Source: Candidatus Saccharimonadota bacterium | GTDB taxonomy: Bacteria; Patescibacteriota; Saccharimonadia; Saccharimonadales; JACDFO01 | Length of the DNA stretch: 18,812 bases | Reading direction: 5' to 3' | Assembly (NCBI GenBank): GCA_013815785.1 | Contig: JACDFO010000016.1 | Coordinates: 1 to 18,812 of the forward strand | Shown: positions 1 through 5,386 of the stretch, one piece after another | Position numbering within the stretch: position 1 is the first letter of the stretch | How the letters are laid out: every line of letters begins with the position of its first letter | Made by a program: the position numbers and the translations under genes | Notes under the pieces: generated by a model | The model's database searches: none | What the model saw: the letters and a program-made list of their open reading frames with translations, nothing else | What the model was told of the DNA's origin: nothing

Positions 1-85
1 GTGTAACATCAGTTTCATAACCCTTTTGTTTTGACTTTTCCTGGACCAGATCGGCATTGTCGCGAATAAACTGAATATCTAGCAT
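1..85 (-). CDS. serS: Seryl-tRNA synthetase, N-terminal fragment (cut by window edge)
   Basis: Reading leftward from an ATG at 83-85, 28 codons are open to the window edge and begin MLDIQFIRDNADLVQEKSKQ. This is the typical start of bacterial SerRS, whose N-terminal tRNA-binding coiled-coil arm opens with M-L-D-x-x-F-I-R-x-N. The enzyme charges tRNA-Ser with serine in the cytoplasm. Only the start of the arm is present; the class II catalytic core lies outside the window. There is no Shine-Dalgarno sequence, and a TATACT hexamer ends 6 nt before the ATG, so the message may be leaderless. It follows the PD-(D/E)XK nuclease gene after a 38-nt gap. The identification rests on a short but characteristic stretch. 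Confidence 0.8.
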   Translation of the reverse strand, partial: MLDIQFIRDNADLVQEKSKQKGYETDVT

Positions 86-91
86 AAGAAT

Positions 92-97
92 AGTATA
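92..97 (-). promoter_or_regulatory. Candidate -10 element of serS (leaderless)
   Basis: On the minus strand TATACT (5 of 6 to TATAAT) lies 6 nt upstream of the serS ATG. A start about 7 nt downstream would fall on the start codon itself, giving a leaderless mRNA. No good -35 was found at 16-18 nt. The same TATACT hexamer precedes lysS, greA and the DUF427 gene. Confidence 0.4.
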
Positions 98-122
98 CAG
101 TTAACAGTATATGGTTAACAGT
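94..122. repeat. Short 14-nt-period direct repeat upstream of serS
   Basis: The minus-strand sequence ACTGTTAAC occurs twice (114-122 and 100-108) with a period of 14 nt. Each copy contains the palindrome GTTAAC. The repeat fills the gap between the nuclease stop codon and the serS -10 hexamer. A single GTTAAC followed by ATACTGTATACT also lies upstream of lysS (6904-6923). It could be an operator or only AT-rich sequence. Confidence 0.4.
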
Positions 123-123
123 T

Positions 124-909
124 TTAGTTAATATTTTTTAAGGCTTTGAGTGTTAGTTCTGTCCGAGAGCGAGCATAGGTGCAGAAGTCACAATCACCTC
201 CCATAGCCGCCTGCCCAACCGTTGGCATGTCGCCTTCAAGACAGGTTTTCATTTTGATTAATGTCTTTTCAACCCAAGCATCTTTGCCAATGTGCGGAAA
301 TACGTGTGTCACAAACTCTACTTTATCATCGAAGCCAGGCTTGCTGGCATCGCCAGTAGCGTAAACAAAGTAGCCCGTATTACTGACTTTATGGCCATTG
401 GCACGCAGTAACCACTGATACACTTCCATTTGGCGTCGGTAACTATCCTGCCAACCACCTACAGGCCCAAGCTGGGTGATAGGCTGGGCCTTTGCCGTCG
501 CTTTATAATCTACGACTATTAATTCTTCTTTGTCATTAATCCAAACATCATCCACTGCCCCGAAAACGTGCAGATTTGTTGGTTCGTGCAACGTAAACAC
601 GCCGACAAAATTTTCACGCCATCTATCGATATCTTTATGCTTGTAGGGCCTGGCTGCTATCTTGAATTTAATTTGCAAAGGGTGCTGCGTGCCGGCGGCA
701 CGGTGTACATCAAACTCTTTTTTGAACAGTTCGTCGATGGCTTTATTGATATTGAAAGGCGGACTGTTCGGTCGGGTAATCTTATGCCGGGCATCGAGCC
801 AAAAACAGCGCGGACACTGCGTAAACAGCTCAATCTTGCTGCGACTGACCTTGAATACCTCCTCTTGCCCAGGCAAGTAGGGCTTACTTCTTCCTCTCCA
901 ATAGTTCAT
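124..909 (-). CDS. PD-(D/E)XK superfamily nuclease, Cas4/RecB-like, with four-cysteine motif
   Basis: A 261-residue protein with the order of motifs seen in RecB/Cas4-like nucleases: an N-terminal SRSKIELFTQCPRC segment (residues 22-35), G-A-V-D-D around 117-121, V-D-Y-K at 133-136 holding the metal and catalytic residues (D134, K136), and R-R-Q-M-E-V-Y at 158-164 (the Q-x-x-x-Y motif). Four cysteines, C32 and C35 near the start and C240 and C243 near the end, could hold an Fe-S cluster as in Cas4/AddB, though the spacing is 2+2 rather than 1+3. No helicase or cas genes are nearby, so a general DNA-repair or end-processing role is the cautious reading. The ATG has no Shine-Dalgarno, but TACAAT ends 6 nt before it. 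It starts 18 nt after the small RsmE-N-like gene. Confidence 0.8.
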   Translation of the reverse strand: MNYWRGRSKPYLPGQEEVFKVSRSKIELFTQCPRCFWLDARHKITRPNSPPFNINKAIDELFKKEFDVHRAAGTQHPLQIKFKIAARPYKHKDIDRWRENFVGVFTLHEPTNLHVFGAVDDVWINDKEELIVVDYKATAKAQPITQLGPVGGWQDSYRRQMEVYQWLLRANGHKVSNTGYFVYATGDASKPGFDDKVEFVTHVFPHIGKDAWVEKTLIKMKTCLEGDMPTVGQAAMGGDCDFCTYARSRTELTLKALKNIN

Positions 910-915
910 CTGGTT

Positions 916-921
916 ATTGTA
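916..921 (-). promoter_or_regulatory. Candidate -10 element of the PD-(D/E)XK nuclease gene (leaderless)
   Basis: TACAAT (5 of 6 to TATAAT) on the minus strand ends 6 nt before the ATG, in the 18-nt gap after the upstream gene. CTGACA resembles a -35 but is 20 nt away, which is too far for a standard sigma70 promoter. There is no ribosome binding site, so a leaderless transcript or translation by readthrough are the options. Confidence 0.3.
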
Positions 922-927
922 GCAGTT

Positions 928-1170
928 TTACGCAGCAGAATTGTCAGTACCCTCACGCACCAGATCTGTTACGTGCATTAAGTGCACTTCACGAGTATTT
1001 ATTTCTGCAATCTTATACATTCGCTCATGTGAATGATTGATGAGTACGATATCATCGTTTACCTGAAGTTTTTGTTCATCTCGCCACTTACCGATTAATT
1101 CTTTATCATGCACCCAGAGGTCATGCTTAAGCTCTAATTCTTCACCGACATGAAATCGAAGCAAACTCAT
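928..1170 (-). CDS. Small protein resembling the N-terminal PUA-like domain of RsmE
   Basis: An 80-residue protein whose whole length resembles the first ~75 residues of RsmE, the 16S rRNA m3U1498 methyltransferase: L-x-R-F-H-V at 3-8, H-D-K-E-L at 21-25, K-L-Q-V-N-D-D-I-V-L at 34-43, then M-Y-K-I-A-E-I. In RsmE this beta-barrel helps bind RNA and is followed by a ~160-residue SPOUT catalytic domain. Here the frame simply stops, and the SPOUT part is not found downstream, where the nuclease gene begins 18 nt later. The protein should therefore be non-catalytic, perhaps an RNA-binding remnant or adapter. Its ATG overlaps the stop of the 131-residue gene (ATGA), which implies translational coupling. 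The domain assignment is from memory of the family pattern. Confidence 0.6.
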   Translation of the reverse strand: MSLLRFHVGEELELKHDLWVHDKELIGKWRDEQKLQVNDDIVLINHSHERMYKIAEINTREVHLMHVTDLVREGTDNSAA

Positions 1171-1562
1171 GCGGCTATCTTAATATCTTGTATATCCAAA
1201 ACGGGGATAACGAGGCTAGGTATAGGAATACCATTTATCGAATCCAAAAGTGTATCGTCTTCCTCGTGACCAATTTCAGGCATTGGATGGATATTGGCAG
1301 ACTTTACTGGTAAAAAAAGAGTCTGTAAATGTGGCTTACCGAGGTTCTGTATAAATCCGATTATTCCTACGGCACTCCCTGACGCAATAACTTCGGTGTA
1401 CTGCATGGTTATATGTCGTTGCTCATCTTCATCCCAATGTTTTAACATATATGCACCCAAAGTATTCACATAAATCGTGCGGTCTTGCTGGAACCTATTA
1501 TCCAGACAACCGCGCAAAGTCGTTTTAGCCATCTCGATTACGTCGACAACTAGCTCACTCAT
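1167..1562 (-). CDS. Hypothetical protein, 131 residues, function not recognised
   Basis: I do not recognise this protein. It has no signal peptide or membrane segment and one cysteine (C19). There is a hydrophobic stretch around 58-71 (V-I-A-S-G-S-A-V-G-I-I-G-F-I), an acidic patch at 99-104, and a C-terminus rich in I, P, V and L (110-129) that could form beta strands. It looks like a small cytoplasmic alpha/beta protein. Start choice is well supported: AAGGA lies about 6 nt before the ATG and a perfect TATAAT lies just upstream (1586-1591). It overlaps the RsmE-N-like gene by 4 nt (ATGA), so the two are probably made together and may act in the same process, possibly on RNA, but that is only inference. 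Confidence 0.7.
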   Translation of the reverse strand: MSELVVDVIEMAKTTLRGCLDNRFQQDRTIYVNTLGAYMLKHWDEDEQRHITMQYTEVIASGSAVGIIGFIQNLGKPHLQTLFLPVKSANIHPMPEIGHEEDDTLLDSINGIPIPSLVIPVLDIQDIKIAA

Positions 1563-1585
1563 ATTGTTTCCTTATGTTAAGGAGA

Positions 1586-1591
1586 ATTATA
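1586..1591 (-). promoter_or_regulatory. Candidate -10 (TATAAT) for the 131-residue gene and its downstream neighbours
   Basis: A perfect TATAAT on the minus strand overlaps the stop codon of the upstream methyltransferase gene and lies 23 nt before the ATG at 1562. TTGCAA (4 of 6 to TTGACA) is upstream but at 15-nt spacing. It would give a short leader that keeps the AAGGA ribosome binding site. Confidence 0.4.
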
Positions 1592-2834
1592 CGCTCTTTT
1601 GTAGAATTGCAAGCGATTCTATATGCGGGGTGCGTGGAAAGAAATTGTAGCCAGTGAGTGATGCAATTTTGTATGTACCCTGCAGTTTGGCAATATCTCT
1701 TGCCTGCGTGGCGGAGTTACATGATAAATAAACGATTTTTACAGGTTGAACTTCTAACAGGCGGTCGATTACTTTGTCATGTAAGCCGGCGCGTGGTGGG
1801 TCAAAAATAACGCATGCATCTTTGGTAATAAGCTTGCGTGCCTCTTCGGTGCTAGCATGTACTATCTCGATTTCCCTCGTTTTGGCGTTATATGTAGCCA
1901 TGGCGATGTTGCCCGCATCCATTTCAACTAGTTTTTGGGCCCCGACGGCTAGGCCTATAGTGCCGACACCGGCATACATGTCTATAATATTTTTTTGGTT
2001 TTTTACGGCTTTTTTTATAGCCAGTAAGCTTTCTTCAAAAATCGCCAGATTAACCTGAAAAAATGAATTTACGTCATAGGCTATTTCTAAACCGGCTAGT
2101 GTATCGTGCAGCTTATTATCTCCATAGCTGTAAAGCTCTTCGGTTATAATACTTGCTGGACTTTTAGGGTTGGAATAATATACTGCCAGTCCGTTGCATA
2201 AACCATCTAACTGTTCGATTTTTGGGAAGTTTTTATCTTTCACAAACAGTGCAACTACAACATCGCCTTCTTTATTCGTCCGTACAATAACCGTTTTTAG
2301 TTGTCCGCCGCGAATACCTACTGAATTCAAAACCGCGACAACTTTGTTTGCGGCGTCATCAATTTCGGACCTGGCAATACTACTGCCCATAACGATTCGT
2401 TTACCATGACTGGCGCGGTGGTACAGCGCCAAATGCAATCCATCATCGTCTCCCCAAAATGAATATTCCATTTTATTTCGATAATGTAGCGGTTCGCCTA
2501 CGGACACAAAATCAAATTCGGGTACTTCCATACCTTCACGCGTAAATGCTTCAGTTAGGATTTCTTTTTTATAACTGTTCTCAGCATCAAACGTCATGAT
2601 TTGCCACGGGCTGGTACTGAGATATGCTTCGTCTACTGGGGTAATACGATCTTTTGAGGCTGTAATGATTTCCTCTGCAAACCCCTCAGCGTAATCTTTT
2701 TTTTTGCGGCCGACACGAACACCGACGGTTTCGCCGGGTAGACCGTTCCAAACAAATATTTTTTGACCATTCGGGAGCGTGCCAAGACCTTGCCCACCAT
2801 GAACCAACTTCTCAATAACAATTTTTTCTAACAT
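1587..2834 (-). CDS. RlmD/TrmA-family RNA m5U methyltransferase lacking Fe-S cysteines
   Basis: A 415-residue SAM-dependent uridine C5-methyltransferase of the RumA/TrmA family, acting on rRNA or tRNA. An N-terminal TRAM-like domain (1-60, V-H-G-G-Q-G-L-G) binds RNA. S-F-F-Q-V-N (257-262), D-M-Y-A-G-V-G-T-I-G (285-294) and F-D-P-P-R-A-G (344-350) form the SAM-binding Rossmann core. C372 in Y-L-S-C-N is the expected nucleophile that attacks uracil C6, and E406 in P-R-T-P-H-I-E-S is the expected general base. The cluster of four cysteines that binds 4Fe-4S in E. coli RlmD, expected near residues 70-85, is absent (that stretch reads A-Y-L-S-T-S-P-W-Q-I-M), as in cluster-less homologues. Whether the target is 23S rRNA or tRNA m5U54 cannot be told from sequence. 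The ribosome binding site is weak (AGAAAG). Confidence 0.88.
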   Translation of the reverse strand: MLEKIVIEKLVHGGQGLGTLPNGQKIFVWNGLPGETVGVRVGRKKKDYAEGFAEEIITASKDRITPVDEAYLSTSPWQIMTFDAENSYKKEILTEAFTREGMEVPEFDFVSVGEPLHYRNKMEYSFWGDDDGLHLALYHRASHGKRIVMGSSIARSEIDDAANKVVAVLNSVGIRGGQLKTVIVRTNKEGDVVVALFVKDKNFPKIEQLDGLCNGLAVYYSNPKSPASIITEELYSYGDNKLHDTLAGLEIAYDVNSFFQVNLAIFEESLLAIKKAVKNQKNIIDMYAGVGTIGLAVGAQKLVEMDAGNIAMATYNAKTREIEIVHASTEEARKLITKDACVIFDPPRAGLHDKVIDRLLEVQPVKIVYLSCNSATQARDIAKLQGTYKIASLTGYNFFPRTPHIESLAILQKSV

Positions 2835-2852
2835 ACATGTCTTTCTGCAAAC

Positions 2853-2858
2853 TTTATA
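2853..2858 (-). promoter_or_regulatory. Weak candidate -10 of the m5U methyltransferase gene
   Basis: TATAAA (5 of 6) on the minus strand lies 18 nt before the ATG at 2834, inside the 135-nt gap after the heliorhodopsin gene. No convincing -35 accompanies it. The rest of the gap (2859-2969) holds no terminator that I can see; an imperfect GC-rich inverted repeat near 2928-2942 has no T-run. Confidence 0.25.
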
Positions 2859-2969
2859 TTTGAGTGCAGTTTTGGATGAAGTCAGAGCATCAGAGCGGAG
2901 CGTACTCTATGTTCGCGCGCACTAAAGCGGAAGACTTCGCCGAAAATGTGCCAAATAGGAAGTTTGAAT

Positions 2970-3914
2970 TTATTTTTGGAAGGCTAGGATAAGAATAGCT
3001 GCAAATGCCACTTTGGTTGCAAAACCAATTAACAAGTAATTGCGCTCTACGACCCTTGTGTTCTTCCAGCCGCCAATTCGCTTGTACTGATTGATTGTTA
3101 GCAGTATAAATCCGACCAATAGGGCTGCGTGAAGTGCATACACAAACCACGAATAACGAATGAGACCGTGTGTCCAAGTAAACACTGCGTAACTTACGAT
3201 AAGTAACCACGGCAATGAGCCTGTAAACAAGCTGATGACAAATTCACTCCAAGCAGGTCGACCTGCTTGTTTGTTGCGCTTTTCTGCAACCCAGCCCAAA
3301 GCACAAGTAACGAATATGAGACCAGAAATCAGTTTGAGCGTCATTATATCGCTAACACCGCCGAGTAAAGCGACTAGTTCTAGCATTAAACCACTTGTAA
3401 CACCGATGGCTATCCAGCGCCATGCTGATACACCATCATCAAGGTTAGCTTCATATTTTCTGCGCATACGCGTTGCGTTTAGTAGTGAGAATAGTACCGC
3501 AAGTCCAAGGATAGTAACTAGGAACCACTTGACCTGAACGTCTGCAACAGATTGAGATGCATGAACGAACGCGGTTTTACCACTAGTTAGACTTACTAGC
3601 TCATCCTTGCCTTGATATCCGATATTCAAAGCGTACGATGCGCTATTCATGAGCATTCCTGCAGCGACTGCAAGCGCAGCAAGGACAAACGCTGTGATTA
3701 GATTGAGTTTACGCAAGGCGTCAGTCGTAATCTGAGCCGACTTTATCTTCACAGCTGTAGTTGTTTTAACCACCGTAGCCTTTTTAGCCACAGGTTTTGT
3801 AGTTTTTGCTGATTTAGTTGCGCGAGCAGACTTTGCTGCTGCGCTGCGAGCGTTAGTTGCTGGTTTTTTTGTAGTTTTTGATTTTGCCTTAGTTGTAGTC
3901 TTTCGTGTAGCCAT
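2970..3914 (-). CDS. Divergent heliorhodopsin with a lysine-rich N-terminal tail
   Basis: A 314-residue seven-helix protein. Numbering is from the ATG at 3912-3914; an in-frame TTG two codons earlier is less likely. Predicted helices: about 71-89, 126-147, 164-186, 189-209, 224-247, 257-278 and 292-312. Positive charges cluster in the loops after helices 2, 4 and 6, placing the N-terminus inside and the C-terminus outside, the inverted topology of heliorhodopsins. Family-like signatures are A-N-L before helix 3, W-R-W, G-V-S-D-I, A-L-G-W-V-A-E-K, S-L-P-W in helix 5, and A-T-K-V-A-F in helix 7, where K301 is the expected retinal Schiff-base lysine. Compared with my memory of heliorhodopsin 48C12, the counterion E107 aligns with A169, and the histidines H23 and H80 are not conserved. 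Residues 1-58 are almost only K, A, T, S, R and V, like histone H1. No carotenoid or retinal synthesis gene is nearby. Photosensing or transport cannot be decided. Confidence 0.8.
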   Translation of the reverse strand: MATRKTTTKAKSKTTKKPATNARSAAAKSARATKSAKTTKPVAKKATVVKTTTAVKIKSAQITTDALRKLNLITAFVLAALAVAAGMLMNSASYALNIGYQGKDELVSLTSGKTAFVHASQSVADVQVKWFLVTILGLAVLFSLLNATRMRRKYEANLDDGVSAWRWIAIGVTSGLMLELVALLGGVSDIMTLKLISGLIFVTCALGWVAEKRNKQAGRPAWSEFVISLFTGSLPWLLIVSYAVFTWTHGLIRYSWFVYALHAALLVGFILLTINQYKRIGGWKNTRVVERNYLLIGFATKVAFAAILILAFQK

Positions 3915-3921
3915 GAACAAA

Positions 3922-3930
3922 ACTATAACA
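3922..3930 (-). promoter_or_regulatory. Extended -10 promoter candidate of the heliorhodopsin gene (leaderless)
   Basis: The minus strand reads TGTTATAGT, an extended -10 (TG-n-TATAGT, 5 of 6), ending 7 nt before the ATG. A start from it would be at or next to the ATG, and there is no Shine-Dalgarno. An alternative promoter is TTTAGA-17 nt-TATAAA (3940-3968), which would give a leader of about 19 nt. Confidence 0.4.
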
Positions 3931-3974
3931 TTAGTTTGCTTTATACGGAATACCTATGTGCTTCTAAATCTTTT

Positions 3975-4277
3975 CTATTCTGAGACTTCAACGTTGCGCC
4001 AGAAAGCTACGTAGTTAGTAAAGTCCTTTTTTACCCGCTCTTTGGCTGACTCCAAAGGTTGTTTGTATGTCCAAGCGCTATCTTGTTCCCAAGTATCCTC
4101 TTGGCCAACATTAAAATAGGTGTTGACACCTTTCCAGGGGCACGTATACGGAGTGGGGCTTTCTTGTAAGTACTCTTGTTTGACTGAACTTGGTGGAAAA
4201 TACCAATTGCCTTCTATATAAATCAGGTTTTCTTTCTTAGCTTCTGCGATTACATTATTGTTCCAGATTGCTTTCAT
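3975..4277 (-). CDS. DUF427 domain protein
   Basis: A 100-residue protein spanning one complete DUF427 domain. Recognisable parts are M-K-A-I-W-N at the start, N-W-Y-F-P-P-S-S-V-K-Q-E-Y at 24-36, T-C-P-W-K-G around 45-50, and V-A-F-W-R-N-V-E-V at the end. DUF427 is a small, soluble, all-beta fold of unsettled biochemical function that is common in bacteria and fungi. No membrane segment or signal peptide is seen. It has a strong ribosome binding site (AAAGGAG, about 6 nt before the ATG) and its own extended -10 promoter upstream. It sits between the unknown 320-residue gene (102-nt gap) and the heliorhodopsin gene (60-nt gap), but separate promoters make a shared function unproven. Confidence 0.88.
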   Translation of the reverse strand: MKAIWNNNVIAEAKKENLIYIEGNWYFPPSSVKQEYLQESPTPYTCPWKGVNTYFNVGQEDTWEQDSAWTYKQPLESAKERVKKDFTNYVAFWRNVEVSE

Positions 4278-4327
4278 ATGATGCTCCTTTATTATTCTTT
4301 CCTGACACTACGATGATCATTCATCTT

Positions 4328-4336
4328 AGTATAGCA
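4328..4336 (-). promoter_or_regulatory. Extended -10 promoter candidate of the DUF427 gene
   Basis: The minus strand reads TGCTATACT, an extended -10 with TATACT (5 of 6). Transcription would begin near 4321, giving a ~43-nt leader that carries the AAAGGAG ribosome binding site. The -35 region (around 4351-4356) is poor, as is often tolerated with an extended -10. Confidence 0.5.
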
Positions 4337-4358
4337 TCGCGATGGATATAGACAGATG

Positions 4359-4392
4359 AAGCCTCCGGAGCTAGACTCTTCAAGCCTCCGGA
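4359..4392. repeat. Duplicated 11-mer forming a possible hairpin at the end of the 320-residue gene
   Basis: AAGCCTCCGGA occurs at 4359-4369 and again at 4382-4392. The second copy encodes the last residues (P-E-A) and the stop of the 320-residue gene. Because CTCCGG/CCGGAG is self-complementary, the copies can also form a 6-bp GC-rich hairpin in the transcript (4365-4370 with 4386-4391). No T-run follows, so an intrinsic terminator is doubtful. It may record a short local duplication. Confidence 0.4.
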
Positions 4393-5342
4393 TATAAGAG
4401 AACATCGAATGTTTGATCGAGAGTTGGGATATACAGTACTTGGCAGTCAGTAAGGTAAAGCGACTTCCTTGTTTCATAATCAGGGTCCACGATCATACAC
4501 AGTCCGGCATCTTTGTCGGCCATATCGTTGTCTTTTCGTATTGCCTTAGTTCGTAAAAAAGCAGATTCGATAGAATCTATACCTAAACAACTGCCACCTA
4601 CGATTATTTCCTCGAGTCCTAAGGCTACGAAGCCCCGCTGAGTTCCGTACATAAACGGAGCGTAACCATATTCTGGTTCGCCCATAAATTTCAAATCCCT
4701 TACACCTACCTGCTGGTTTACACCTACCAATATGTCGTCCACTACTCGTTTTTGTTGACGATGTTTTAGCCGTCTGAATTCAGTCGAGCGTAACAATCGA
4801 GTAAATCGTTTTGAATATTCATTTATCATTGCCAGCTGTAACTTTGGGTCATCGTCTTGAAGCTCATATGATGATAATATCGATTCCATTTCTATACTTG
4901 GAATCACCTGACTATTCAAATCGAAATATTTATAAATTCGCTGTTCGGTTTCCACTGTTGCTAAAGATGCAGAGTGAATCTCCTGCACAAATATTTTTTG
5001 CATGACGTGGTAGTCGTACGACCCTTCGGGAGCAACATCAAGAACCACGAATCCTTGATGTATCCCAAAACACCCTTCCGAATATCCCCATTCTTCAGAG
5101 ACAATCGAACCCTCTTCGTCGGTGGCTGGAAAGATTCCTGCGCCGCTGATATATACTGACTGCTGAAAATAAGGATAGTGTTCATTAATCACAGGGATGA
5201 ACTCAGCTCGAAGTTCTGTGGCATCGGAATTATTATCGGTTTCGTGTAAAGCATCCTGAAGCGTTCGAGCATGCTGAAAACATATTTCTAAATAAGAGTG
5301 TTCCCACCCTCTCTCGGCAAGCGCCTCACTTTCGTACCTCAT
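4380..5342 (-). CDS. Hypothetical protein, 320 residues, with an internal repeat
   Basis: I do not recognise this family. The protein is soluble (no signal peptide or membrane segment) and acidic overall, with a basic patch at 179-199 (K-R-F-T-R-L-L-R then F-R-R-L-K-H-R-Q-Q-K-R). Two 18-residue segments, 84-101 and 224-241, match without gaps at a 140-residue offset: E-(W/Y)-G-Y-(S/A)-x3-(F/Y)-G-x3-G-F-V-(V/A)-L. Each is preceded by a predicted beta strand (V-Y-I-S-G-A-G-I and I-L-V-G-V-N-Q-Q-V). This suggests two copies of one domain. It follows lysS after a 44-nt gap. The ATG has no Shine-Dalgarno, but TATCAT ends 7 nt before it, pointing to its own leaderless start. The length and good coding character make it a real gene. 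Confidence 0.75.
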   Translation of the reverse strand: MRYESEALAERGWEHSYLEICFQHARTLQDALHETDNNSDATELRAEFIPVINEHYPYFQQSVYISGAGIFPATDEEGSIVSEEWGYSEGCFGIHQGFVVLDVAPEGSYDYHVMQKIFVQEIHSASLATVETEQRIYKYFDLNSQVIPSIEMESILSSYELQDDDPKLQLAMINEYSKRFTRLLRSTEFRRLKHRQQKRVVDDILVGVNQQVGVRDLKFMGEPEYGYAPFMYGTQRGFVALGLEEIIVGGSCLGIDSIESAFLRTKAIRKDNDMADKDAGLCMIVDPDYETRKSLYLTDCQVLYIPTLDQTFDVLLYPEA

Positions 5343-5349
5343 TAGTGCA

Positions 5350-5355
5350 ATGATA
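5350..5355 (-). promoter_or_regulatory. Candidate -10 element of the 320-residue gene (leaderless)
   Basis: TATCAT (5 of 6 to TATAAT) on the minus strand ends 7 nt before the ATG at 5342. No ribosome binding site is visible in the gap after lysS. The -35 candidates at 16-17 nt are poor (3 of 6). Confidence 0.3.
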
Positions 5356-5386
5356 AACCCGTTGAATACGTTTTGCTAGTATGAAA

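Noticed and set aside
2890..3210. Minus-strand open frame of 106 codons overlapping the end of the heliorhodopsin gene
   Set aside because: It mostly lies out of frame within the heliorhodopsin coding region and has no family pattern or ribosome binding site.
4292..4477. Minus-strand 61-codon frame between the 320-residue gene and DUF427
   Set aside because: It mostly overlaps the end of the 320-residue gene in another frame and lacks any start signal.
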